Source: JAABSX01 sp964480455 (lineage in GTDB: Bacteria; Bacteroidota; Bacteroidia; Cytophagales; Microscillaceae). From it: a stretch of 6,027 nt of DNA. Location of the stretch: assembly GCA_964480455.1 (NCBI GenBank), contig CAYZQI010000225.1, positions 1-6,027 on the forward strand. The letters are read 5' to 3'. Positions 1 to 5,834 of the stretch are shown here, in pieces. The first letter of the stretch is position 1. Every line of letters starts with the position of its first letter. A program made the position numbers and the translations under genes. The notes beneath the pieces were generated by a model. The model made no database searches and was not told the origin of the DNA. It worked only from the letters and a program-made list of their open reading frames with translations.

Positions 1-4
1 GTTT

Positions 5-36
5 GTTCAAATATACAAAAAATTGTACTTTTGAAC
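5..36. repeat. 32-bp imperfect palindrome at the left edge
   Basis: The arms GTTCAAA (5-11) and TTTGAAC (30-36) share a centre with TACAA (14-18) and TTGTA (23-27), leaving a loop of four A residues (19-22). Twelve of fourteen possible pairs form; only 12/29 and 13/28 mismatch. Positions 8-15 read on the minus strand as TATATTTG, which fits the Bacteroidota -7 box TAnnTTTG. The palindrome could therefore be an operator over a promoter for a gene to the left of the window, but I find no matching -33 TTG at the usual distance. It could equally be a simple AT-rich hairpin. There is no T-tract to make it a terminator. Confidence 0.4.
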
Positions 37-60
37 TATGAAGCAAAGATATGAGATATG

Positions 61-300
61 AGCGATAGCACCCATCTGAGTCAGAGCGTATTTACTCACC
101 ACAGCCAACTGCTCAGATGCCCCATTCTAGTCTTAGGTTGCGTGTTAAGCGTAATCCACAATAGCAAACTAGTTTTAGCAACTCGCTTAAAACAGCGGGG
201 AATCCCCAGTTCTGCGTAGCCCCCAACAAGTCACAAACTTGCTTCTTAAGAAATAACCCAACATACAAAGGCTGCATAGATGGCACGGAAACTTTTATAC
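61..300. other. Noncoding region dense in palindromes and hairpins
   Basis: I see no convincing gene here. Perfect inverted elements seen directly: CATCTGAG (73-80) with CTCAGATG (112-119); TTAAGCG (145-151) with CGCTTAA (184-190); GTTGC (137-141) with GCAAC (178-182); AAACTAGTTT (166-175); GGGGA-A-TCCCC (197-207); CAAGT/ACTTG (227-231/237-241); and TTCTTAAGAA (243-252). Several are nested. The stretch is richer in G and C than its AT-rich flanks (about 1-60 and 300-480). It could be a dispersed intergenic repeat, the end of a mobile element, or a structured RNA. Reading frames on both strands are broken by stops, although the minus strand has short open stretches. I cannot assign a function. 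Confidence 0.35.
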
Positions 301-366
301 TAAGATTTAATTTAGGTAAATAATAGCAATTAAATAGGCTTTAAAATGCAAATTCGCAACCTAAAT

Positions 367-418
367 GTAACCAGCATATTATATATTTCACATAATATAC
401 TGATTATCAATTGGTTAC
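367..418. repeat. Nested inverted repeat downstream of the FAS1 gene
   Basis: GTAACCA (367-373) pairs with TGGTTAC (412-418). Inside it, ATATTAT (376-382) pairs with ATAATAT (392-398) around a 9-nt loop. Both stems are perfect 7-mers. The element lies 65-116 nt past the stop codon of the minus-strand FAS1 gene and could fold in its 3' untranslated RNA. It lacks a T-tract on either strand, so it is not a canonical intrinsic terminator. The inner stem is all A/T and could arise by chance in AT-rich DNA; the outer arms are more informative. Confidence 0.35.
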
Positions 419-438
419 GAAATGCACACTTTTAACGC

Positions 439-455
439 TAACTTAACCTAAGTTA
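439..455. repeat. Short hairpin just past the FAS1 stop
   Basis: TAACTTA (439-445) pairs perfectly with TAAGTTA (449-455) across a 3-nt loop. It lies 28 nt beyond the stop codon of the minus-strand FAS1 gene, where a terminator is expected. In the direction of transcription the sequence after the stem is GCGTTAAAAG rather than a T-run. If it ends transcription it does so weakly or with a factor. It may instead protect the mRNA 3' end. Confidence 0.35.
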
Positions 456-482
456 AATTTATGATGGACTTTATGTATCTTA

Positions 483-1847
483 TTATAATGGGTTAAGTAC
501 AGCATCTATCACGTGTACTACGCCATTTTTTAGCTTAATATCAGCAGTTGTTACATTGCTTACACCACTGTTCAAGTCTGTAACAGTTACTCCGCCACCC
601 TGTGGTAAGTTAAGCGTAACAGTGTTGCCTTCAACTGTAGCAGGTGTAGCCCCGTCTGTGATGTCGCCTGAGAATACCACTGAGCCCACCGCGTGGTAAG
701 CAATCACTGTAAACCAGTTATCACCACTTACATCATTCACACCTGTTGCACCCAAGCCAGTCAAGAAAGTGGCTATTGCGGCATTTTTAGGTGCAAACAC
801 CGTCAAAGTCTGTGCTGCATCACCCAAAGTTGCAGCAAGGTCTGCCGTAGTAGTAGCAGAGGCACCGATACCCGCAAACAGTGAAGAAAACTCAGGATTA
901 CGGCTTGCAAAGTCGGCAATCGTACCCTGACCAATTACTCTATCTACAAGATGCACTACGCCATCAGTAGTAAGAATGTCTGTACCCGTAATCTGTGCCT
1001 CGTTTACAAATACATCACTTCCATCAATTCCAAAATAAAGTGAATTACCATCTGCTGCCGCTACACTGATGTCAGTAGCTAAGTCAGTAGAAAAAGTACG
1101 TCCACCCGTTATGACGTGGTATCTGATAATATCTGCCACTGCATCTACGGGAGCTCCCTCAATGTCGGCAATTGTTGGAAAACCTGCATCAATGAAAGCT
1201 TGGTTGCTTGGTGCAAAGATGGTAAGTGGCTGAGGCAAAGCACTTAGGTCAATCCCTGAGCGTGTAATGGCAGCTACTAAATAAGTCAGCCCTGCATCTG
1301 TAGCTGTTTGGGCTGCACTCTTAGGTGGTAAAATTACAGCATCTACTGCATGGATAACACCATTGTCTGCTTGGATATCGGGAGTAGTAACATTTACACT
1401 TCCATTGATTTTAACACCTGAAGTAGTGTTGATGTACATTAGTTCGTTGCCACTCAAAATGGTATTGACTGTACCCGTGGCAAGCTGTGTTGAAGTTAAC
1501 TCAGTAGCTAGTACGTGATAGAGAAGTATGTCTGCGAGTACTGAGGGTGTTTCGTTTGCAATGGCTGCTGAGTTATAACCTGCTGCTTCAAAAGCGGCAT
1601 TGGTAGGGGCAAATACTGTGAGAGTAGCATTGGCATCACTCAGTGCATTTACCAAGCCAGCACGCTGCACTGCCTCTACCAAGAGAGAGAAGTTCGCATT
1701 GCCAGAGGCTACATCTACAATGTTGGTAGGTGGTGGAGTGGGTGCATCATCATCATTGCCACAAGAAGTAAAAACTAATAGTGGTGCTACCAGTAAGAGC
1801 ATCAAAAGATGCGCCTGATTCAAAAATGTTCTTTTTAGAAAATTCAT
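483..1847 (-). CDS. Triple FAS1 (fasciclin) domain lipoprotein
   Basis: The product is 454 residues. Residues 1-28 form a lipoprotein signal peptide (basic start, hydrophobic run 14-26) ending in a lipobox with acceptor Cys29. Cys29 is followed by GNDDDA, an acidic stretch resembling the Bacteroidota lipoprotein export signal, so the mature protein is probably anchored on the outer face of the outer membrane. A proline-rich linker (36-40) leads to three FAS1 domains, roughly 43-174, 177-306 and 309-453. Each has the conserved H1 block (TVFAPTNAAF 77-86, TIFAPSNQAF 209-218, TVFAPKNAAI 349-358), a central YH (110-111, 243-244, 384-385) and a terminal GV(I/V)H block (163-166, 296-299, 442-445). 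FAS1 domains mediate adhesion and matrix or surface contact; the ligand here is unknown. No Shine-Dalgarno is visible; the ATG is supported by the signal peptide directly after it. It appears to be a single-gene transcription unit. The family call is secure, the adhesive role is inference. Confidence 0.93.
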   Translation of the reverse strand: MNFLKRTFLNQAHLLMLLLVAPLLVFTSCGNDDDAPTPPPTNIVDVASGNANFSLLVEAVQRAGLVNALSDANATLTVFAPTNAAFEAAGYNSAAIANETPSVLADILLYHVLATELTSTQLATGTVNTILSGNELMYINTTSGVKINGSVNVTTPDIQADNGVIHAVDAVILPPKSAAQTATDAGLTYLVAAITRSGIDLSALPQPLTIFAPSNQAFIDAGFPTIADIEGAPVDAVADIIRYHVITGGRTFSTDLATDISVAAADGNSLYFGIDGSDVFVNEAQITGTDILTTDGVVHLVDRVIGQGTIADFASRNPEFSSLFAGIGASATTTADLAATLGDAAQTLTVFAPKNAAIATFLTGLGATGVNDVSGDNWFTVIAYHAVGSVVFSGDITDGATPATVEGNTVTLNLPQGGGVTVTDLNSGVSNVTTADIKLKNGVVHVIDAVLNPL

Positions 1848-1908
1848 AATGTTAAAAAAATTAAGTTTATTAAAAATATCCTTCTGAGGCTATGACCCAT
1901 GATGTTGT

Positions 1909-1928
1909 GAAAGGGTTGGAAAGGGTTG
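1909..1928 (-). promoter_or_regulatory. Two tandem 10-bp repeats upstream of the FAS1 gene
   Basis: GAAAGGGTTG occurs twice back to back (1909-1918 and 1919-1928), reading CAACCCTTTC twice on the coding strand, 62-81 nt before the FAS1 start codon. A 10-bp period is about one helical turn, so two protein subunits could bind the same DNA face. Nearer the gene, the coding strand has TATTTTTA (complement of 1872-1879), a one-mismatch -7 box, but no convincing -33 TTG. An activator site is possible; a chance duplication is also possible. Confidence 0.3.
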
Positions 1929-2009
1929 AATTTTTTTTGTCTAGCAGCAGGATATTATTTCAAATTGCTTCAAATCAAAAAAACAGTTCTCTAACAATTT
2001 TTGATTCTT

Positions 2010-2120
2010 TGACAATTTTTGTAATTGTGTGCGATAAGATGAGCTAAATACTGTTTAGAACGTAAATGCCAGCGGACTTTTAGTCCGCTGCTACAGATTT
2101 CCATAAAAATTGTCAGACAA
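2010..2120. repeat. 110-bp tandem element, copy 1
   Basis: This is the first of two adjacent copies with an exact 110-bp period; my base-by-base alignment of 2011-2120 with 2121-2230 gives 24 mismatches and no gaps (about 78% identity). Copy 1 has 11-bp terminal inverted repeats, TGACAATTTTT (2010-2020) and AAAAATTGTCA (2105-2115). It contains a perfect 9-bp hairpin CAGCGGACT-TTT-AGTCCGCTG (2070-2090), the shape of a REP palindrome. It ends in TTGTC-A-GACAA (2110-2120), itself a palindrome. It fits a small non-autonomous mobile or REP-like element. An open frame across 1991-2230 on the minus strand is not credible as a gene, because a 110-bp period shifts the frame between copies. Confidence 0.75.
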
Positions 2121-2230
2121 CCCAACTTTTGTGATAGTGTTTCATAAGATAGACTGAATACTGTCCAGAACATAAATGCAAGTGGACTGAAAGTCCGCTG
2201 CTGCAGATTTTCACAGAAATTGTCAGACAA
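2121..2230. repeat. 110-bp tandem element, copy 2
   Basis: This is the second copy of the 110-bp unit. Its hairpin AGTGGACT-GAA-AGTCCGCT (2181-2199) keeps all eight stem pairs, with one C-to-T change at 2183 giving a T-G wobble if read as plus-strand RNA (an A-C mismatch on the minus strand). The loop has changed completely (TTT to GAA) while the stem is kept. It is bounded on both sides by the same 11-bp palindrome TTGTC-A-GACAA (2110-2120 and 2220-2230). It abuts the terminator at 2234. The best conserved blocks are ATAAGAT (2144-2150), the right hairpin arm with GCTGCAGATTT (2197-2210 area), and the boundary. Confidence 0.75.
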
Positions 2231-2233
2231 TCA

Positions 2234-2266
2234 AAAAAACCTCTCTACAAGGTAGAGAGGTTTTTT
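2234..2266 (-). terminator. Intrinsic terminator of the lipocalin-like gene
   Basis: A perfect 9-bp stem, CCTCTCTAC (2240-2248) with GTAGAGAGG (2252-2260), closes a 3-nt loop (AAG). It is flanked by A-run 2233-2239 and T-run 2261-2266, so the stem extends by A-T pairs and has a T-tract on both strands. It lies 164 nt after the stop of the minus-strand gene at 2430-2879 and should end that transcript before the 110-bp repeats. The symmetry makes it potentially bidirectional. Confidence 0.88.
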
Positions 2267-2429
2267 GAAGGTAAACAAAAACTCAAACAATCACTAAACA
2301 ACTAATTTTAATCTTATTTTTAATACAGGAAGATGTAAAAAGTAGCCTCGGTTATTTCTACTTCAAAGTTATTAATGATGGACGCTTTAAAAGCTCAAAA
2401 TTCACAACTCATGATTTACACTTTCCATA
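2267..2429. other. AT-rich 3' untranslated stretch
   Basis: This lies between the terminator and the stop of the lipocalin-like gene and should be the 3' untranslated part of its message. I see no gene. It contains AAGTAG/CTACTT (2340-2345/2358-2363, 12-nt loop) and the short palindrome GCTTT-A-AAAGC (2384-2394). Neither has an evident role. Confidence 0.4.
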
Positions 2430-2879
2430 TCAGGGCATCTGTGCCATTGCTTTGGGTACAAACTTTTCGTATTTTTCTATCACTTGTATTGTTCCACCGA
2501 GTCCATCAGACTCAGTGTAGGTAAGTTTCAGGGTATTTTCTGTAATCTCTATTATCTTACTTTCAGTACGGCTTCCATCGGGAAGTATTTCTATAATCTT
2601 TGTACCGTCATCTGCCAATTCCCACTTATTGCGTGTAAAAACATTGACTTCCTCACGGTTTTCATAATATACTAAGTCTCCGTTGGAAGCAAGTTCTATG
2701 ATGTTGTCAAGTAACGACTCGGTAGGTAGATTCAATCCTTTTTCGTAGGTAAGTTGCCATTTGTGGGCAGTAAGGAGTGCCGACATGTTTTTGGGAGCTT
2801 GTACTTGTTGGTTACAGGCAAACAGCCCTACAGCGATAAATAATGTTAAGATAAATTGGGTTTGAAGAGTATTTTTCAT
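2430..2879 (-). CDS. Small lipocalin-like domain lipoprotein
   Basis: I choose the ATG at 2877-2879, giving 149 residues. The frame is open for 19 more codons up to an ATG at 2936, but only the inner start puts a normal lipoprotein signal (MKNTLQTQF, hydrophobic core, lipobox GLFAC) at the N terminus, with lipid-modified Cys22. The mature part has the pattern of the short Bacteroidota lipocalin-like family: an early KW (40-41) opening strand, an asparagine-glycine turn in the IELASNGDLVYY strand, a central KWEL, and a beta-rich end with IIEITENTLKLTY and a final strand IQVIEKYEKF. These resemble a small beta-barrel held at a membrane surface, with no known ligand or enzyme activity. No Shine-Dalgarno is seen. 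Its transcript is monocistronic and ends at the terminator near 2250. The lipoprotein call is strong, the fold assignment moderate and from pattern only. Confidence 0.82.
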   Translation of the reverse strand: MKNTLQTQFILTLFIAVGLFACNQQVQAPKNMSALLTAHKWQLTYEKGLNLPTESLLDNIIELASNGDLVYYENREEVNVFTRNKWELADDGTKIIEILPDGSRTESKIIEITENTLKLTYTESDGLGGTIQVIEKYEKFVPKAMAQMP

Positions 2880-3266
2880 AGTTTTTTTGATTTTGATGTC
2901 TGAGCCTGATGTGAGCGAATAACTTGCCACAGTCATAACTACTTGATTATCAGCATATTAAACTTTTTTAGGAAAACTACAAAAATCCCTTATTGGGAAA
3001 TAAATCTACCATATAGAACAATTTGCTTTTTTGGGATAAAATTACATCTGCAAGCTTTTAGTTGTTGCCCTTCAAAGTGTTATTTTGGGCAAAAAAATTA
3101 CCCTAAAAAACCATTTTTTTTTGAACTATTTTGACAAAAAAGAAGTAAACAAAACGCCTTTTGAGGCTTATTTTTCAAACATCTGCAGAAGATTATTTTT
3201 TAATCAATAGGACTTGAGCCAAAGGCTTATTAGTTTTGCAAGCGAAAATTTCAAATCAACTCAAAA
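2880..3266. other. AT-rich divergent intergenic region
   Basis: This region separates the minus-strand lipoprotein gene from panD and must hold promoters for both. The panD -7 box is described separately. On the minus side I find no exact TAnnTTTG. It contains TTGCCC/GGGCAA (3065-3070/3087-3092, 16-nt loop), small hairpins GCCT-TTTG-AGGC (3156-3167) and AGCC-AAA-GGCT (3217-3227), and a 9-bp direct repeat AGGCTTATT (3164-3172 and 3223-3231). A 63-codon open frame at 2943-3134 looks like chance in AT-rich sequence. Confidence 0.5.
3214..3238 (+). promoter_or_regulatory. Candidate panD operon promoter (-7 box TAGTTTTG)
   Basis: TAGTTTTG (3231-3238) matches the Bacteroidota -7 consensus TAnnTTTG exactly and predicts a short leader of about 20 nt before the panD ATG. 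The only nearby TTG for the -33 element is at 3214-3216, giving a 14-nt spacer instead of the usual 19 or so, so that half is weak. The hairpin AGCC-AAA-GGCT (3217-3227) fills the spacer and could be a repressor site. Confidence 0.5.
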
Positions 3267-3614
3267 ATGCTGATAGAAGTATTAAAATCAAAAATCCATA
3301 GAGTAAAAGTTACCCAAGCAGAGCTACACTATGTTGGTAGCATCACCATAGATGAAGACTTGCTAGATGCCGCCGAAATGTTTGCCAATCAAAAAGTACA
3401 AATCGTAAACATCAACAATGGCGAACGACTCGAGACCTACATCATCAAAGGAAAAAGAGGCAGTGGTGAGGTTTGCCTAAATGGCCCCGCAGCTCGCAAG
3501 GTGCAAGTGGGTGATGTCATTATTATCATTGCGTATGGGCTACTTGAAGAAGCTGCTGCACGCACCTACACGCCTAAAGTGATTTTTCCTGATGAAAACA
3601 ACCGCCCTGTTTAG
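3267..3614 (+). CDS. panD: Aspartate 1-decarboxylase precursor
   Basis: The 115-residue product converts L-aspartate to beta-alanine and CO2, supplying the beta-alanine half of pantothenate for coenzyme A; it acts in the cytosol as a homotetramer. It is a pyruvoyl enzyme made by self-cleavage between Gly24 and Ser25, and the sequence shows the site intact: LHYVGSITID with Tyr22, Gly24, Ser25. Other conserved residues are present by comparison with the E. coli enzyme: Lys9 and His11 (KIHRVKVT), Arg54 and Tyr58 (GERLETY), and Asn72 (LNGPAA). The length fits the family, slightly short at the C terminus. No Shine-Dalgarno precedes the ATG, usual for this phylum. It is the first gene of a probable plus-strand operon; panC, often a neighbour, is not next to it here. 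Identification is secure. Confidence 0.97.
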   Translation: MLIEVLKSKIHRVKVTQAELHYVGSITIDEDLLDAAEMFANQKVQIVNINNGERLETYIIKGKRGSGEVCLNGPAARKVQVGDVIIIIAYGLLEEAAARTYTPKVIFPDENNRPV

Positions 3615-3625
3615 CCATTGATAAG

Positions 3626-3642
3626 TGTATGCTTGGCATACA
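3626..3642 (+). repeat. Intercistronic hairpin between panD and the membrane-protein gene
   Basis: TGTATGC (3626-3632) pairs perfectly with GCATACA (3636-3642) across a 3-nt loop TTG. It starts 12 nt after the panD stop and ends 12 nt before the preferred downstream ATG (3655). No T-run follows, so it is not a standard terminator. It might be an mRNA processing or stability element setting different levels of the two proteins. Its position overlaps an alternative GTG start (3625), which argues against that start. Confidence 0.5.
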
Positions 3643-3654
3643 AACCACGATTTT

Positions 3655-4689
3655 ATGCAAAAATCTTTGAAAAATGTTTTCTCTTATGGCTTACCGCTTG
3701 TGTTTTCACTGGCTTTGCTTTGGTATGCTTTCAAAGGGCTAGATTGGGCACAGCTACAAGCACAATTTGCACGCGCCGACTATCGCTGGATAGTGCCTAT
3801 GGCTATTTTTGGATTGTTGAGCCATGCCTCACGCTCGCACCGTTGGCAGCTCCTCTTGTCGCCGCTAGGCTATCGTACCCGCTTTGGGCATGCGTTTCAT
3901 GCTGTGATGAGTGCCTATTTCGTCAATTTGATTTTTCCAAGAGCGGGTGAGGTCTCTCGCTGTGGTCTGATGCAAAAGCTTGATGAAGTTCCACTGAGTG
4001 TGGGTTTTGGTACGGTAGTCATAGAAAGGTTGATTGATATATTGATGTTACTTTTGCTCATTGGCATATTGTTGATTGTAGAGTTTGAAAAATTGAGTGG
4101 TACTTTTTGGCAAATTTTTACTAGCAAAATTCCTACACTCGCTAGTTTGCTATGGCTAGTAGGTCTCGCATTGGTGGGCTTAGGTCTTTTATGGCTCATT
4201 TGGAGGAGGTTCAAGGCTCAATTATTGGCTTCAAAACTGTTTCAAAAAGTACTTGCCTTTGGCAAAAATTTCTGGCAAGGTATTGCCAGTATTCGGAGTG
4301 TAAGGAATCAACCACTTTTTATATTTCATACCTTGTTTATTTGGTTGATGTATTACTGTATGTCTTATATTTTGTTTTTTTCTTTTCCCGAAACGGCACA
4401 ACTTGATTTTTGGTTTGGGTTGATTGTGTTGATTTTAGGAGGGCTAGGTATGGCTGCCCCTGTGCAAGGGGGGATAGGCACTTATCATCTCTTAGTGGGA
4501 GGAGCTTTCACCTTACGGGGTATGACTCAAGAAGAAGGAATTATTATGGCAACTTATATGCACACCGCCCAGACTATGCTCATCATTTTTGGAGGAGGTA
4601 TTTCTTTTCTCTGGTCTATGTACCTTGTAAGCCGCAAAAATTATCAATCAAAGCACTCCGCCGCAGCTCCAAAAGATGCGATTACTTAA
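3655..4689 (+). CDS. LPG_synthase_TM (UPF0104) family membrane protein
   Basis: I choose the ATG at 3655 (344 residues). A GTG at 3625 would add ten polar residues, but it borders a hairpin and the family normally begins with a short basic stretch before the first membrane helix, as in MQKSLKN here. Membrane segments lie near 9-26, 43-57, 83-95, 118-142, 161-183, 221-242, 252-274 and 295-325. Family motifs are visible: RSHRWQLLL (60-68), the RAGEVSR loop (96-102), ERLID (124-128) and a glycine-rich APVQGGIGTYH block (268-278). This is the membrane half of MprF-type lysyl-phosphatidylglycerol synthase/flippase, but the soluble aminoacyl-transfer domain is missing. It should not be called an LPG synthase; stand-alone members may move or handle a lipid or polyprenyl substrate, which is inference. 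It follows panD by 40 nt and is probably co-transcribed. The family call is good, the function unknown. Confidence 0.88.
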   Translation: MQKSLKNVFSYGLPLVFSLALLWYAFKGLDWAQLQAQFARADYRWIVPMAIFGLLSHASRSHRWQLLLSPLGYRTRFGHAFHAVMSAYFVNLIFPRAGEVSRCGLMQKLDEVPLSVGFGTVVIERLIDILMLLLLIGILLIVEFEKLSGTFWQIFTSKIPTLASLLWLVGLALVGLGLLWLIWRRFKAQLLASKLFQKVLAFGKNFWQGIASIRSVRNQPLFIFHTLFIWLMYYCMSYILFFSFPETAQLDFWFGLIVLILGGLGMAAPVQGGIGTYHLLVGGAFTLRGMTQEEGIIMATYMHTAQTMLIIFGGGISFLWSMYLVSRKNYQSKHSAAAPKDAIT

Positions 4690-4740
4690 CAAAAACCAAT
4701 ACAGTAGGGTTCTTCATAGGTTAAACCAAAAATTAAACTT

Positions 4741-5748
4741 ATGAAAGCAATTGTATTACAAGAAAATCCTGATGAAAAACTGGTTATCAAAGAGCACTCC
4801 ACTCCTGAACTGAAAGCAGGTGAAGTGCTTATCAAAATGAAAACAGCCGCCCTCAATCATCGTGACCAATGGTGCAGAGTAGGTATGTATCCAGGCTTAC
4901 GCTATCCTTCCATTTTAGGCTCTGATGGCTGTGGTGTGGTAGAAAAAGTAGCCGATGAAACCCATCAAGACTGGCTAGGCAAAGCAGTCATCATCAATCC
5001 AAATGTAAATTGGGGTGAAGATAGCGAGTTTCAGGGCTATAACTACTCTATACTAGGCATGCCCACCAATGGCACCTTGGCTGAGTACTTGGCAGTACCT
5101 GCACACCGATTACATCTCAAACCTTCTCACCTCACAGAAGAACAAGCGGCTGCTGTACCACTCGCTGGGCTTACAGCATTTAGGGCTGTATTCAGAAAAG
5201 GAGGCGTAAAAAAAGATCATAAAGTGCTCATTACGGGCATAGGTGGCGGGGTAGCATTGTTTGCCTTGCAGTTTTGTGTAGCCGTTGGTGCAAAGGTCTA
5301 TGTTACCTCGGGCAGTGATGAAAAAATTGCTCGTGCCAAGGCCTTGGGTGCAAGCGAGGGCTTTAACTACAAAACCGAAAAATGGTATAAAGCAGCTCAG
5401 AAGTTAGAGCCGCTGGGTTTTAATACCATCATTGACAGTGCAGGAGGGGCAGATTTTGGAGAGGTAGCCAAATTGATTGCACCTGGCGGCTCTATGGTGG
5501 TCTATGGCACTACAGCAGGCAACCCCTCCCCTATTAATATTCCTCGCTTATTTTTTTCTCAGGCAAGTATCAAAGGCTCTACTATGGGCAACGACCAAGA
5601 GTTTGCAGACCTGATTGAGTTCATTGCACACCACCAGCTCGTGCCTGTGGTGAGTTCAGTACGCCCTTTGGAGGAAGGCATCAGTGCCTTTGACGAAATG
5701 GAAGCAGGTGGGCAGTTTGGAAAGCTAGTCATCAAAATCAGTGATTGA
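4741..5748 (+). CDS. MDR-superfamily NAD(P)H oxidoreductase, YogA-like, zinc ligands absent
   Basis: The product (335 residues) has an N-terminal GroES-like domain (about 1-130) and a Rossmann domain (about 131-280), returning to the GroES fold at the end (GQFGKLVIKI 324-333). The nucleotide-binding loop is VLITGIGGGVALFA (162-175), and the strand end VTSGSDEK (188-195) with Ser190, Ser192 and Lys195 suggests NADPH preference. In zinc alcohol dehydrogenases the catalytic metal is held by Cys and a GHE motif; here the matching blocks are LNHRDQW (38-44) and LGSDGCG (59-65), and the four-cysteine structural zinc loop is absent. I therefore expect a zinc-independent reductase, of quinones or enones, despite the usual label 'zinc-binding dehydrogenase'. 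The NPNVNWG (86-92), ILGMPTNGTLAEYL (104-117) and STMGNDQEF (280-288) blocks fit the YogA-like subgroup as I remember it. It lies 51 nt after the membrane-protein gene with no terminator, so co-transcription is likely. The substrate is unknown. Confidence 0.9.
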   Translation: MKAIVLQENPDEKLVIKEHSTPELKAGEVLIKMKTAALNHRDQWCRVGMYPGLRYPSILGSDGCGVVEKVADETHQDWLGKAVIINPNVNWGEDSEFQGYNYSILGMPTNGTLAEYLAVPAHRLHLKPSHLTEEQAAAVPLAGLTAFRAVFRKGGVKKDHKVLITGIGGGVALFALQFCVAVGAKVYVTSGSDEKIARAKALGASEGFNYKTEKWYKAAQKLEPLGFNTIIDSAGGADFGEVAKLIAPGGSMVVYGTTAGNPSPINIPRLFFSQASIKGSTMGNDQEFADLIEFIAHHQLVPVVSSVRPLEEGISAFDEMEAGGQFGKLVIKISD

Positions 5749-5834
5749 AATATGGAGAGTACTTGAGGTTGTGTAAAAAGTATTTTGAGCAAAATCTTGT
5801 ATGGTTTTCAGTGTTTCATTGCCTCAGCATGCCA

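Noticed and set aside
137..190. Possible integron attC or recombination site (GTTAAGC core with inverted partner)
   Set aside because: The GTTRRRY-like core and nested inverted repeats are suggestive, but there is no second core pair in the required arrangement and no cassette or integrase in the window.
1991..2230. 79-codon open frame on the minus strand
   Set aside because: It coincides with the two 110-bp repeats. A 110-bp period puts the copies in different frames, and the frame carries no recognisable domain.
2010..2230. CRISPR-like array
   Set aside because: There are only two units, diverged along their whole length, with no unique spacers between short identical repeats.
2880..2936. 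Upstream start giving a 168-residue lipocalin-like protein
   Set aside because: It would bury the lipoprotein signal behind 19 mostly polar residues; the inner ATG gives a standard signal peptide.
3065..3092. TTGCCC/GGGCAA hairpin as a terminator
   Set aside because: It is followed by an A-run on the plus strand, has a long loop, and lies upstream of both divergent genes rather than at a gene end.
2943..3134. 63-codon open frame on the plus strand
   Set aside because: It lies in AT-rich promoter DNA between divergent genes, with a Phe/Lys/Ile-rich product and no domain; consistent with chance.
3625..3654. GTG start adding ten residues to the LPG_synthase_TM family protein
   Set aside because: The added residues are polar and not family-like, and the codon adjoins a perfect hairpin. 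Kept as an alternative only.
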